Assembly: GCA_902496505.1 (NCBI GenBank)
Contig: CABVBB010000085.1
Span: forward strand, 1 to 7,692
Source: an uncultured Peptococcaceae bacterium
Lineage (GTDB): Bacteria; Bacillota; Peptococcia; Peptococcales; Peptococcaceae
Direction: 5' to 3'
Length of the DNA stretch: 7,692 nucleotides
The notes below the pieces were generated by a model, which did not search any database, was not told the origin of the DNA, and saw only the letters and a list, made by a program, of their open reading frames with translations. Below, in pieces: positions 1 to 5,754 of this stretch. The translations under genes and the position numbers were made by a program. Each line of letters opens with the position of its first letter. Position 1 is the first letter of the stretch.

Positions 1-2
1 TG

Positions 3-161
3 CTGCTGCTTGAGCAGGTGGTGTATGTCCTGCTGCTGTTGACGAATATGGCTATCCTGATCTTTCTCTTGACGGTGGCAGTGCAACTGGATGGCGGGCT
101 GTTCTGCGTGCTGGTGCTTAAAATGATCTGCCCGTTTCTGCCTTGGCCTGCCTGGCTGTGA
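3..161 (+). CDS. C-terminal fragment of a membrane protein
   Basis: An open frame enters from the left edge and ends at TGA 159-161, giving 52 residues. The visible part is very hydrophobic: a run around VYVLLLLTNMAILIFLLTVAV fits one membrane-spanning helix. A short linker with Asp-Gly-Gly follows, then a second hydrophobic stretch with a Lys (VLVLKMICPFLPW). I do not recognise the family, and its N-terminal part lies outside the window. An inverted repeat starts 14 bases after the stop, where a terminator would be expected. The DNA here is rich in T and G, which makes all three forward frames look hydrophobic, so the assignment rests on the open frame and on the position of the hairpin. It could also be the end of a frameshifted gene. 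Confidence 0.45.
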   Translation: MLLEQVVYVLLLLTNMAILIFLLTVAVQLDGGLFCVLVLKMICPFLPWPAWL

Positions 162-175
162 TGGTGGGAGTGCAT

Positions 176-207
176 CAAGACTTGTGCAGCTTCTTGCACA
201 AGCCTTG
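176..207 (+). terminator. Inverted repeat after the membrane-protein fragment, possible terminator or operator
   Basis: CTTGTGCA (181-188) and TGCACAAG (195-202) are perfect 8-base complements around a 6-base loop. The stem extends outward through CAAG (176-179) and CTTG (204-207) with one mismatched pair. The sequence after it is T/G-rich but has no clean T-run, so it is a weak intrinsic terminator at best. It also lies 34 bases upstream of the promoter for the next gene, so an operator role is possible. Confidence 0.4.
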
Positions 208-240
208 GTGTGTTTGCTGGTGGCATTAGTGAGAAAGATA

Positions 241-249
241 TGGTACAAT
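241..249 (+). promoter_or_regulatory. Extended -10 promoter for the lipoprotein gene
   Basis: TGG followed by TACAAT (244-249) matches the TGn extended -10 pattern, with 5 of 6 matches to TATAAT. No good -35 hexamer is seen 16-18 bases upstream, as is common for extended -10 promoters. The predicted transcript would start near 256, leaving about 20 bases before the start codon at 277. Confidence 0.45.
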
Positions 250-263
250 TTTCTTAAAGCGAA

Positions 264-270
264 GGAGGGG
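264..270 (+). promoter_or_regulatory. Ribosome binding site that sets the lipoprotein start
   Basis: GGAGGGG lies 6 bases before ATG 277. The same frame is open further upstream, from GTG 184, but that start has no such site and would place a second hydrophobic segment before the lipoprotein signal. The ATG at 277 is therefore preferred. Confidence 0.7.
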
Positions 271-276
271 TCGAGG

Positions 277-1824
277 ATGAGAAGAGGACAGCATGTGAGT
301 AAGGTCATGATCTTGCTGCTGGCAGCGTTATTTTTGGCAGGCTGTCAGGGCGAGACGGCGCAGCCGCCGCAGGCAGAGGCCGTGACGGAGACGGCTTTGT
401 ACGAGACAGCAGATATGCAGATGATCGCGGTGGAGGAAACGGATTATCAGGCGGCTTTTCGTCAAAAGTATGAGCAGAATGCGCTGGATCGCTATCGGTC
501 GCTGGATCTGGTGGATGGTCTGGCGGCGGTGCCGGTGAAGCTGGAGAGCAGTTTCACTGAGGAAGGGACGGACGTCGTGTACGGTGCTTTGGTGCTGGCC
601 GTTTTCCCCGGGGACGGCGGAGAACCGCTGGGGTTTATCGAGGACAGTGTCTGCGGTGAGTTTGTGGAGACGAGCCAGGCGGATTGGCACTATGAGGCTT
701 ATTACAATGCGCTGACGGTACTGGATGAAAAGAGCTGTACTTTGTCGACTCGCGGACGTTTGTATCAGGAGAAGGACGGCCGCCGCACAGAGGAGCGCGG
801 CCCGTGGTCGCACAGTGCACAGATGGAACTGGCGGGCTATTCGGCCGTCGGGGAAACGCTGCCATCTGGTGATGTGCCCTGGCAGGAGACGGCAGAGATC
901 ACTGGCGTCATTGGCCAGATCAAGGCCATCGGCGGGGACAAGTATCTGCTCTTGGCACGGGATAACCACCAGCAGAACGACGGACAGCTGCAGCCCAATG
1001 ACGGTCTATGGGTGTTCGATGGTACCAGAGAGCGGGCGCAGGCCTTGGATACAGGCCGGGGCATCAAGAACGCAAGCGGTCAGCTCTTCGTCCAGCCGGG
1101 GCGGGTGCTCTATCAGGCCAATGATGAGCTGATGACCTGGGAGCGGCGTGAGGACGGCCGCCTGGCGCTGGCCCAGACGCTTGGCTGGCAGACAGCAGTG
1201 ACTATTTCACCTAATATGCGTTATCGCGCTGAGCGGCAAGACGCAGAGCAGAGCCTCTTGATCCGCGGTATGCAGACGGAGGAGACGCTCTTTGTCCTGC
1301 CAGAGGTGGCGCTTAGCGGTACGATGGTTTGGGACGAGACGTCCGCGCAGGTAGCGGCGGTGGCGGATGAGGGCAGCAGTGTGGTGCTCTGGACGCCTTG
1401 GTGGGAGGACGTGCAGACACTTGTCACCGGCGAGGATCTTGAAGCGCCGGAGGGCTGGGTCGCCATCAGCGATCTGGTCTATGTGCGCGACTCGCGTCTG
1501 CTGGCGATCGGTTATCTATGCGGATCCGGTACGGAATGGGTGATCGTCGATGCGCGTACGGGCACCGAGCAGGCGCGCCTGCGCAGTGCCGGTGAACTGC
1601 GCATCTTGGATACCGTGCAGGGCAAACTGCTGCTTGCTGAGGAAACCGCTGACGGCAGCACGCTCTCTGTCTATGATCCCTCCTCCGGTCAAGCACAAGT
1701 ACTAGCTCAGTCCCAGCAGCGTACCTATATCGCCGGCTGCTTCACGTTAGATGCCGCAGCTGTGGTGGTGAACAGCTTTGAAGCCGCTCAGCAAAGCAAC
1801 CATGTCGAGCAGATAGCACTGTAA
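277..1824 (+). CDS. Predicted lipoprotein with a beta-propeller-like C-terminal region, function unknown
   Basis: The protein has 515 residues from ATG 277. It begins with a typical lipoprotein signal: positive residues (MRRGQHVSK), a hydrophobic core (MILLLAALF) and the lipobox LAGC with Cys23. It should therefore be lipidated and anchored on the outer face of the cytoplasmic membrane or exported further. Residues 24-50 form a Gln/Ala/Glu/Thr-rich linker. Residues 55-200 form an acidic region rich in Tyr and Trp. From about 205 to the end there are repeated beta-strand-like units, such as YLLLARD, LWVFDG, AVTISPNMRYRAE, AQVAAVADEGSSVVLWTP, WVIVDARTGT and STLSVYDPSSG, which resemble TolB/WD-type propeller blades. 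I recognise no catalytic motif. It has its own promoter and terminator, so it is probably transcribed alone. A role as an envelope binding or scaffold protein is inference. Confidence 0.8.
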   Translation: MRRGQHVSKVMILLLAALFLAGCQGETAQPPQAEAVTETALYETADMQMIAVEETDYQAAFRQKYEQNALDRYRSLDLVDGLAAVPVKLESSFTEEGTDVVYGALVLAVFPGDGGEPLGFIEDSVCGEFVETSQADWHYEAYYNALTVLDEKSCTLSTRGRLYQEKDGRRTEERGPWSHSAQMELAGYSAVGETLPSGDVPWQETAEITGVIGQIKAIGGDKYLLLARDNHQQNDGQLQPNDGLWVFDGTRERAQALDTGRGIKNASGQLFVQPGRVLYQANDELMTWERREDGRLALAQTLGWQTAVTISPNMRYRAERQDAEQSLLIRGMQTEETLFVLPEVALSGTMVWDETSAQVAAVADEGSSVVLWTPWWEDVQTLVTGEDLEAPEGWVAISDLVYVRDSRLLAIGYLCGSGTEWVIVDARTGTEQARLRSAGELRILDTVQGKLLLAEETADGSTLSVYDPSSGQAQVLAQSQQRTYIAGCFTLDAAAVVVNSFEAAQQSNHVEQIAL

Positions 1825-1847
1825 AAATAAAACAACGATGGATAATG

Positions 1848-1883
1848 AAAAGGACGGTGCCAAGCAGGGCAGCCGTCCTTTTT
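1848..1883 (+). terminator. Intrinsic terminator of the lipoprotein gene
   Basis: AAAAGGACGG (1848-1857) pairs with CCGTCCTTTT (1873-1882). An inner TGCC/GGCA stem (1858-1861 with 1868-1871) has a single bulged G, and the T-run is 1879-1883. It starts 23 bases after the stop codon at 1824. Confidence 0.9.
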
Positions 1884-1892
1884 GCGATACGT

Positions 1893-1952
1893 GGAGTTTA
1901 GTGTGAGATATAGGGAAAAATTCATGGGTTTTAGTGTAAAAATGGGGCAAAA
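1893..1952 (+). repeat. Two imperfect direct repeats, 33-bp spacing, upstream of the ATPase promoter
   Basis: Unit 1 (1893-1919) and unit 2 (1926-1952) match at 18 of 27 positions when offset by 33 bases. They share the exact core TTTAGTGT (1897-1904 and 1930-1937) and an A-rich end. A 33-bp spacing is close to three helical turns. The second unit ends 5 bases before the -35 box of the ATPase promoter, so they could be regulator sites. Chance similarity in A+T-rich DNA is possible. Confidence 0.45.
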
Positions 1953-1957
1953 TAGCG

Positions 1958-1986
1958 TTGAAAATGACATGAATGAAGATTATACT
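1958..1986 (+). promoter_or_regulatory. Promoter of the AAA_14/DUF4143 ATPase gene
   Basis: TTGAAA (1958-1963) and TATACT (1981-1986) each match the sigma-70/sigma-A consensus at 5 of 6 positions, and the spacer is exactly 17 bases. Transcription would start near 1993. The leader of about 23 bases contains the strong ribosome binding site AAAGGAGGG (2001-2009), six bases before ATG 2016. Confidence 0.75.
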
Positions 1987-2015
1987 GGATCTAATAGCTT
2001 AAAGGAGGGCTGCAT

Positions 2016-3311
2016 ATGTATCGGCATATCATGGCTTATTTGGAAGAGTGGAAGAATAGTGCGCATCGGAAGCCGCTGATCCTGCAGGGCGCACGGCAAG
2101 TGGGAAAAACGTATTCTGTTTTGGAGTTTGGGCGCACCCATTATGATAATGTGGCGTATTTCAACTTTGAGACAGATCCCAAGCTTGCGGAAACCTTTGC
2201 GGAAAATATCAGTCCAGAGTATTTGCTGCCCATTTTATCCTATAGGGCTGGTCAAACGATCATCAAGGAGAGGACGCTGATCGTCTTAGACGAGGTGCAG
2301 CTTTGCGAGCGGGCGTTGACGTCGCTTAAATATTTTTGCGAGGATGCACCAGAGTATCACATCATTGTGGCAGGCAGTTTGTTAGGTGTTGTGGTAAATC
2401 GGGCGCAATTTTCTTTTCCAGTGGGCAAAGTGGATATGAAAACGCTCTATCCCATGGATCTGGAGGAATTCATGCTGGCCTTAGGAGAAGATATGCTGGT
2501 GAAGCAGATCAAGCAGTGCTTCCAAACGGATACGCCTATGCCGGCCGTTTTGCATGAGGCGGCCATGAAGCTTTATCGGCAGTATTTGGTAGTAGGCGGT
2601 ATGCCTGAATGTGTCAGAGAGTTTGCAGAAACAAAGGATCATATTTTGGTGCGCAATACGCAGAACACGATATTAGCGGGCTATCTCAATGATATGAGCA
2701 AATACAATAATCGCAATGAAATCAAAAAGACTCGGCTGGCGTATGATAATATCACGGTGCAGCTGTCTAAGAAAAATACACGCTTTCAGTATAAGCTGAT
2801 CAAAAAAGGCGGCCGAGCGTCGGAGTTTGAAAATGCCATCGAATGGCTGGTGCTGTCAGGCATTGTTTCCCAAGTGTACCAGGCAGAGCAGATCAAGAAG
2901 CCTCTGGAAAACTATCGCGATATCGACGCCTTCAAGATCTATATCTCTGATCTAGGACTGCTGTGCGCCAAAAAGGATCTGGCAGTCAACGATGTGCTCT
3001 ATATGTCGGAGGAGCTCAATGATTTTAAAGGCGGCATGACGGAAAACTATGTCAATGTCCAGCTGACGATAAGCGGCTATACCACGTATTATTGGGAGTC
3101 TGGGCGTGAGGCGGAGATCGATTTTATCATTCAGCGTGAGGGAGAGATCATTCCTATTGAAGTCAAGGCGGCGGATAATACCCGGGCTAAAAGCTTGAAG
3201 CTTTTTCGGGAAATGTATAAGCCTGCCTATGCGATCAAGCTTTCAAGCAAGAATTTTGGCTTTGAAGACGGTATCAAAACGGTTCCGCTGTATGCGGCAT
3301 TTTGTATTTGA
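2016..3311 (+). CDS. AAA_14/DUF4143 family ATP-binding protein
   Basis: The protein has 431 residues, the usual length of this family. Walker A is GARQVGKT (25-32) and Walker B is LIVLDE (88-93, Asp92-Glu93). VAGSLLG (118-124) sits where the sensor-1 region lies, and SFPVGKV...YPMDLEEF (133-152) is the family signature. The C-terminal DUF4143 part carries a PD-(D/E)XK-like pattern: GREAEIDF (363-370, Asp369) and IEVK (381-384, Glu382 and Lys384), with FKGGMTENYV just before it. All key residues are present, so the gene looks intact. Members are common accessory ATPases in gut anaerobes and their cellular role is not established. Nuclease activity is only suggested by the fold. The gene stands alone between two terminators, has its own promoter, and is visibly more A+T-rich than its neighbours (28 of 60 G/C in bases 2221-2280, against 41 of 60 in bases 781-840). 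Both points fit acquisition by transfer. Confidence 0.9.
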   Translation: MYRHIMAYLEEWKNSAHRKPLILQGARQVGKTYSVLEFGRTHYDNVAYFNFETDPKLAETFAENISPEYLLPILSYRAGQTIIKERTLIVLDEVQLCERALTSLKYFCEDAPEYHIIVAGSLLGVVVNRAQFSFPVGKVDMKTLYPMDLEEFMLALGEDMLVKQIKQCFQTDTPMPAVLHEAAMKLYRQYLVVGGMPECVREFAETKDHILVRNTQNTILAGYLNDMSKYNNRNEIKKTRLAYDNITVQLSKKNTRFQYKLIKKGGRASEFENAIEWLVLSGIVSQVYQAEQIKKPLENYRDIDAFKIYISDLGLLCAKKDLAVNDVLYMSEELNDFKGGMTENYVNVQLTISGYTTYYWESGREAEIDFIIQREGEIIPIEVKAADNTRAKSLKLFREMYKPAYAIKLSSKNFGFEDGIKTVPLYAAFCI

Positions 3312-3312
3312 C

Positions 3313-3358
3313 AAAAGCAGGCGCGCAGGTCATCAGTTGACCTGCGCGCCTGCTTTTT
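3313..3358. terminator. Bidirectional terminator between convergent genes
   Basis: A perfect 19-bp stem joins 3313-3331 to 3339-3357 around the 7-base loop ATCAGTT. T-runs follow on both strands (TTTTT at 3354-3358 on plus; TTTT from the 3313-3316 A-run on minus). It lies 2 bases after the ATPase stop and 10 bases beyond the helicase stop (minus strand), so it can serve both transcription units. Confidence 0.93.
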
Positions 3359-3367
3359 CTGGTGTGC

Positions 3368-4660
3368 TTATGGGGTTTTCTTGGGCTTTCCTGCGGTCTT
3401 GGCAGGGGGTGTTTTCGCTTTGGGTTTGGCCGCGCTTTTGGCGGGAGCTTTCTTTTTGGCAGCGGGTTTTTGGCCTTTGGCGGCGGATTTTTCGGCGGCG
3501 GTCTTGGTGTAGTGCTGTTTGACGGCGCCGGGGAGGACTTTGCCTTTGACCAGATGGACAGGGTCGATGGTGACGCCGAATTCCCGCTGGTAGATGCGCA
3601 GGGCGGCTAATTCGGTGGGATTGACGATGCTGTAGCAAGTGCCGCGGCGGTCACCGCGGGCGGTGCGGCCGGCGCGGTGGATGTATTCATTAGCTTCCAG
3701 CGGAAAGTCCATGTTGATGACGTGGGTGATGTCGGGAATATCTAGTCCCCGCGCGCCGAGGTCAGAGGAGACCAGGAGGCGGATCTTGCCGGTGCGGAAA
3801 TCGTTCATGGCTTTTTGCCGCTCTTCTTTGGTCAGATCGCCGAAGAGGGGGAAGGCTTTGTAATGGTGGTAGTTGAGTTTATCGCAGAGCAGATCGATGT
3901 GTTCGCCGTCGTTTAAGAAGATCAGCGCGCGCTGAGGGTTCTCGGCATTGATGAGTTTGCGCAGGAGTTCAAATTTGTCCCGCTGTTCGCCGACGAGGTA
4001 ATAGTGGTCGATATTGGGATTGAGCACGGCCTTGGTATTGAGGCGCAAAAACTCCGGCGACTGCATGAGGTCTTGGAGGGTCGCGAGCGTATCGTTATTG
4101 AGCGAGGCGGAGAAGGCGGCCAGCTGTCGGTCGCGCTGGGTGGTCTTGATCACGTCCAGCACAGTCTGGCGGTTGGTGTTGGAGAGGAGATTGTCCACTT
4201 CATCGATGATAATGGTCTTGATGGTCTGGGCGTTGATCTTGCGCTTGCGGATCAGATCGAGGATGCGGCCGGGGGTGCCGATGATGAGCTGCGGCTTGTC
4301 CTTGAGCCGGGTGATCTGATTGTTGATATTGGCTTCGCCGATGATATTGACAGAGCGGATGGCGATGCCGCTGTTTTGCGCCAGATCCTGCGCCTGACGG
4401 TAGATCTGCATGACTAATTCGTGCGTGGGCGCGAGCACCAGCGCCTGCATCTCGCGGCGGCTGGGGTCGAGCTTGAGAAAGAGCGGGCAGAGGTAGGCCA
4501 GCGTCTTGCCGCTGCCCGTGTGCGCCTGGCCGATGACGTCGCGGCCTTCGCGAAGCGCTGGGATGGCGGCGGCTTGGATATCGGTAGGGACGGTGATGTC
4601 CTGCTTGGCTAAAGCGTCGATAAGGGGCTGGGTGAGACCCAGCTCAGCAAATGTGGTCAT
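3368..4660 (-). CDS. DEAD-box-type ATP-dependent RNA helicase (DEVD variant)
   Basis: The protein has 430 residues and all helicase motifs in order: Q motif (Phe4, then PTDIQ 25-29), motif I AHTGSGKT (46-53), Ia PTHELVMQ (78-85), Ib TPGRILDL (129-136), II DEVD (153-156), III SAS (184-186), IV ALIFLND (245-251), V ARGLDIPDITHVINMD (303-318) and VI HRAGRTARG (328-336). It should unwind or remodel RNA with ATP in the cytoplasm. Two motifs depart from the commonest form: motif II is DEVD rather than DEAD, and motif III is SAS rather than SAT. Residues from about 380 to 430 are a low-complexity Lys/Ala/Pro tail (AAKPKAKTPPAK and similar), likely a disordered RNA-binding extension. ATG 4660 follows AAAGGAG with good spacing. 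It is the second gene of an operon, 13 bases after the metallo-hydrolase gene. The RNA substrate is unknown. Confidence 0.93.
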   Translation of the reverse strand: MTTFAELGLTQPLIDALAKQDITVPTDIQAAAIPALREGRDVIGQAHTGSGKTLAYLCPLFLKLDPSRREMQALVLAPTHELVMQIYRQAQDLAQNSGIAIRSVNIIGEANINNQITRLKDKPQLIIGTPGRILDLIRKRKINAQTIKTIIIDEVDNLLSNTNRQTVLDVIKTTQRDRQLAAFSASLNNDTLATLQDLMQSPEFLRLNTKAVLNPNIDHYYLVGEQRDKFELLRKLINAENPQRALIFLNDGEHIDLLCDKLNYHHYKAFPLFGDLTKEERQKAMNDFRTGKIRLLVSSDLGARGLDIPDITHVINMDFPLEANEYIHRAGRTARGDRRGTCYSIVNPTELAALRIYQREFGVTIDPVHLVKGKVLPGAVKQHYTKTAAEKSAAKGQKPAAKKKAPAKSAAKPKAKTPPAKTAGKPKKTP

Positions 4661-4668
4661 ATGATAAG

Positions 4669-4675
4669 CTCCTTT
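4669..4675 (-). promoter_or_regulatory. Helicase ribosome binding site overlapping the upstream stop codon
   Basis: On the minus strand AAAGGAG (4675 to 4669) lies 8 bases before ATG 4660 and shares bases with the TAA stop (4676-4674) of the preceding gene. Ribosomes finishing the metallo-hydrolase are placed directly on the helicase start, which suggests translational coupling. Confidence 0.75.
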
Positions 4676-5480
4676 ATTTCAAAATGATGGCGTCCAGATC
4701 GTCAGGCACATAGACTGTGCCGTCAAAAAACGTCTGCGCCTCGGCTGTGTAAGTCTGTTTGCGGGTGGCGAGGTGCTCATCTTCCGTGTGGAAGAGGATG
4801 AGGCTGCGAGCACCCAGCCGCGCGGCATTGGCGCAGGCTTCCTTCACGGAGGAATGGGCGATGCGGCCGGGCTGATAAATATCGCTGTCCGCGAAGAGGC
4901 ACATAGCCTCGTGCAGCAGATAGTCCGCTCCCTGCGCGTAAGGCACCGCTGCTTCATGCAGTGGTTCGTCGCCCAAAAAGACCAGCGACTGCCCGGCCTC
5001 CAGCGTGATGCGCAGGCCGTACTGGATATCCTTCACGCTGCCCGTGTCAAAAAACGTCACCGGCCAATACGCCAGCTGCGCCGTCTCGCCGTCCGTCACT
5101 GCGTGGAACAAAATGCGCGTGCCCAGTTCCGGCAAAAGCCGTCCCGGCAGCATGAAGCGGCACATGGCTTCTACTCCTTCGATCAAAGATGCGTGGCACC
5201 ATATATGAAGCGGCGGCGTATAACTGTCCTTGCCCAAACGATGCCCGATCATGCGGATCAGCCAGACCACGCCCATGATGTGATCCGTGTGCTTGTGCGA
5301 CAAAAAAATATGATGGATCGATCCCAGATCGATCTCCGCCCGCTCCAACTGCGTCAAGATCCCATTGCCCCCGCCCGTGTCGATCAGCAAAGTCTCCTCT
5401 CCCCGCGTCAAAGCAAAACTCGTCGTAAAACACTTCGTCGCCACTGCATAACCCGTACCCAAAGCAACCAATTTCTCCAT
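4674..5480 (-). CDS. Metallo-beta-lactamase-fold hydrolase, RNase Z-like
   Basis: The protein has 268 residues from ATG 5480. The metal-binding signature HKHTDH is at 62-67, after LLIDTGGGNG (31-40) and the strand IHHIFLS. Further expected elements are GDE with Asp171, the HEAM segment (190-193), AHSS with His209 in place of the RNase Z HST, and FHTED with His231 as the C-terminal ligand. This order matches the RNase Z/ElaC branch (Lactamase_B_2). In the stretch where RNase Z has a His shortly before GYRI, this protein reads TGSVKDIQYGLRI with no His, so one usual zinc ligand seems absent or replaced, perhaps by Asp145. It may therefore be an RNase Z relative with another substrate rather than the tRNA 3' processing enzyme. 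It is followed by, and probably coupled to, an RNA helicase gene. GTG 5495 is an alternative start, but it lies inside the ribosome binding site. Confidence 0.85.
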   Translation of the reverse strand: MEKLVALGTGYAVATKCFTTSFALTRGEETLLIDTGGGNGILTQLERAEIDLGSIHHIFLSHKHTDHIMGVVWLIRMIGHRLGKDSYTPPLHIWCHASLIEGVEAMCRFMLPGRLLPELGTRILFHAVTDGETAQLAYWPVTFFDTGSVKDIQYGLRITLEAGQSLVFLGDEPLHEAAVPYAQGADYLLHEAMCLFADSDIYQPGRIAHSSVKEACANAARLGARSLILFHTEDEHLATRKQTYTAEAQTFFDGTVYVPDDLDAIILK

Positions 5481-5489
5481 AGTCAAAAA

Positions 5490-5495
5490 CCTCAC
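5490..5495 (-). promoter_or_regulatory. Ribosome binding site that sets the metallo-hydrolase start
   Basis: On the minus strand GTGAGG (5495 to 5490) lies 9 bases before ATG 5480. The frame is also open from the GTG at 5495, but that codon is part of this site, and nothing comparable lies upstream of it. ATG 5480 also begins the first beta strand directly (MEKLVALGTG). Confidence 0.6.
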
Positions 5496-5524
5496 TTAAA
5501 ATGAAATATGTAAGCCGTAAAACG

Positions 5525-5554
5525 AAAATAAAACAACACGACCTGGTGTGTAAA
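5525..5554 (-). promoter_or_regulatory. Possible promoter of the metallo-hydrolase/helicase operon
   Basis: On the minus strand TTTACA (5554 to 5549, 5 of 6 matches) and TATTTT (5530 to 5525, 4 of 6 matches) are 18 bases apart. Transcription would start near 5518, leaving a leader of about 38 bases before ATG 5480. The region is A+T-rich, so the match is only moderately convincing. Confidence 0.4.
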
Positions 5555-5588
5555 AAGTGATCGTCTTTAATTTTTAAATAGAACTGAA

Positions 5589-5686
5589 AGAAAAATTTGT
5601 CCCAGCCCCCCGAGGCGTGTGCTCAATAGCCATACAGTCTGTGTTCGCCTAACAAACGAATAAACCACGCTGGGTCAAATTTTTCT
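5589..5686. repeat. 98-bp element bounded by 18-bp inverted repeats (MITE-like, or structured RNA)
   Basis: The outer arms are 5589-5606 (AGAAAAATTTGTCCCAGC) and 5669-5686 (GCTGGGTCAAATTTTTCT). They are complementary at 17 of 18 positions, the exception being T5600 opposite T5675. Inside, AGGCG (5613-5617) pairs with CGCCT (5646-5650). No ORF of note uses this stretch. Long, precise ends with unrelated internal sequence fit a miniature inverted-repeat element. The nested stems would also suit a small RNA or leader folding on either strand. The A-rich and T-rich outer arms also resemble a bidirectional terminator, but the interior of about 62 bases is far too long for a normal one. I see no clear target-site duplication. 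Bases 5496-5588 next to it hold only the possible operon promoter. Confidence 0.6.
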
Positions 5687-5713
5687 CACTTCCAGCACCG
5701 TTTAGGGGTTTGT

Positions 5714-5754
5714 GGGTGAGGGCACCATCGGGCAGCGTACGCCCGTGCCTCCCC
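5714..5754 (-). other. GC-rich imperfect hairpin after the 98-aa gene
   Basis: GGCAC (5721-5725) pairs with GTGCC (5745-5749), and GGGC (5730-5733) with GCCC (5741-5744) around a 7-base loop. An outer GGG/CCC (5714-5716 with 5752-5754) reaches into the stop codon of the small gene. No T-run follows on the minus strand, so it is not a standard intrinsic terminator. It may block 3' exonucleases or be the base of a longer structured RNA. Confidence 0.45.

Noticed and set aside
328..969. Minus-strand ORF (213 aa) opposite the lipoprotein gene
   Set aside because: It is rich in Arg, Gln, His and Leu with no domain signature, while the plus strand has a lipobox, a ribosome binding site and a promoter.
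1882..2079. Short ORF across the ATPase leader, with FSVRYREKF and FSVKMGQN
   Set aside because: It would start with TTG inside the terminator T-run, has no ribosome binding site, covers the promoter and overlaps the ATPase start. The in-frame similarity arises because the 33-bp DNA repeat spacing is a multiple of three.
2016..3311. Defence or toxin-antitoxin system built on the ATPase
   Set aside because: There is no partner gene, toxin, antitoxin, methylase or restriction subunit next to it; its neighbours are a lipoprotein and a housekeeping-type operon closed off by terminators.
4004..4417. Plus-strand ORF (137 aa) opposite the helicase
   Set aside because: Its Val/Leu/Asp/Gly-rich composition mirrors the helicase codons on the other strand. 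The helicase motifs are complete, so this is a shadow.
4773..5504. Long plus-strand ORF (243 aa) opposite the metallo-hydrolase gene
   Set aside because: It is Arg/Gln/His-rich, as expected from the complement of a G+C-rich gene. The opposite strand carries intact HKHTDH and other family motifs, and no ribosome binding site precedes the ORF.
5589..5686. 6S RNA, SRP RNA or tmRNA
   Set aside because: The palindrome is too short for 6S or tmRNA, no alanyl tRNA-like end or tag frame is visible, and the GGAAGGAAGCAG-type SRP loop is absent.
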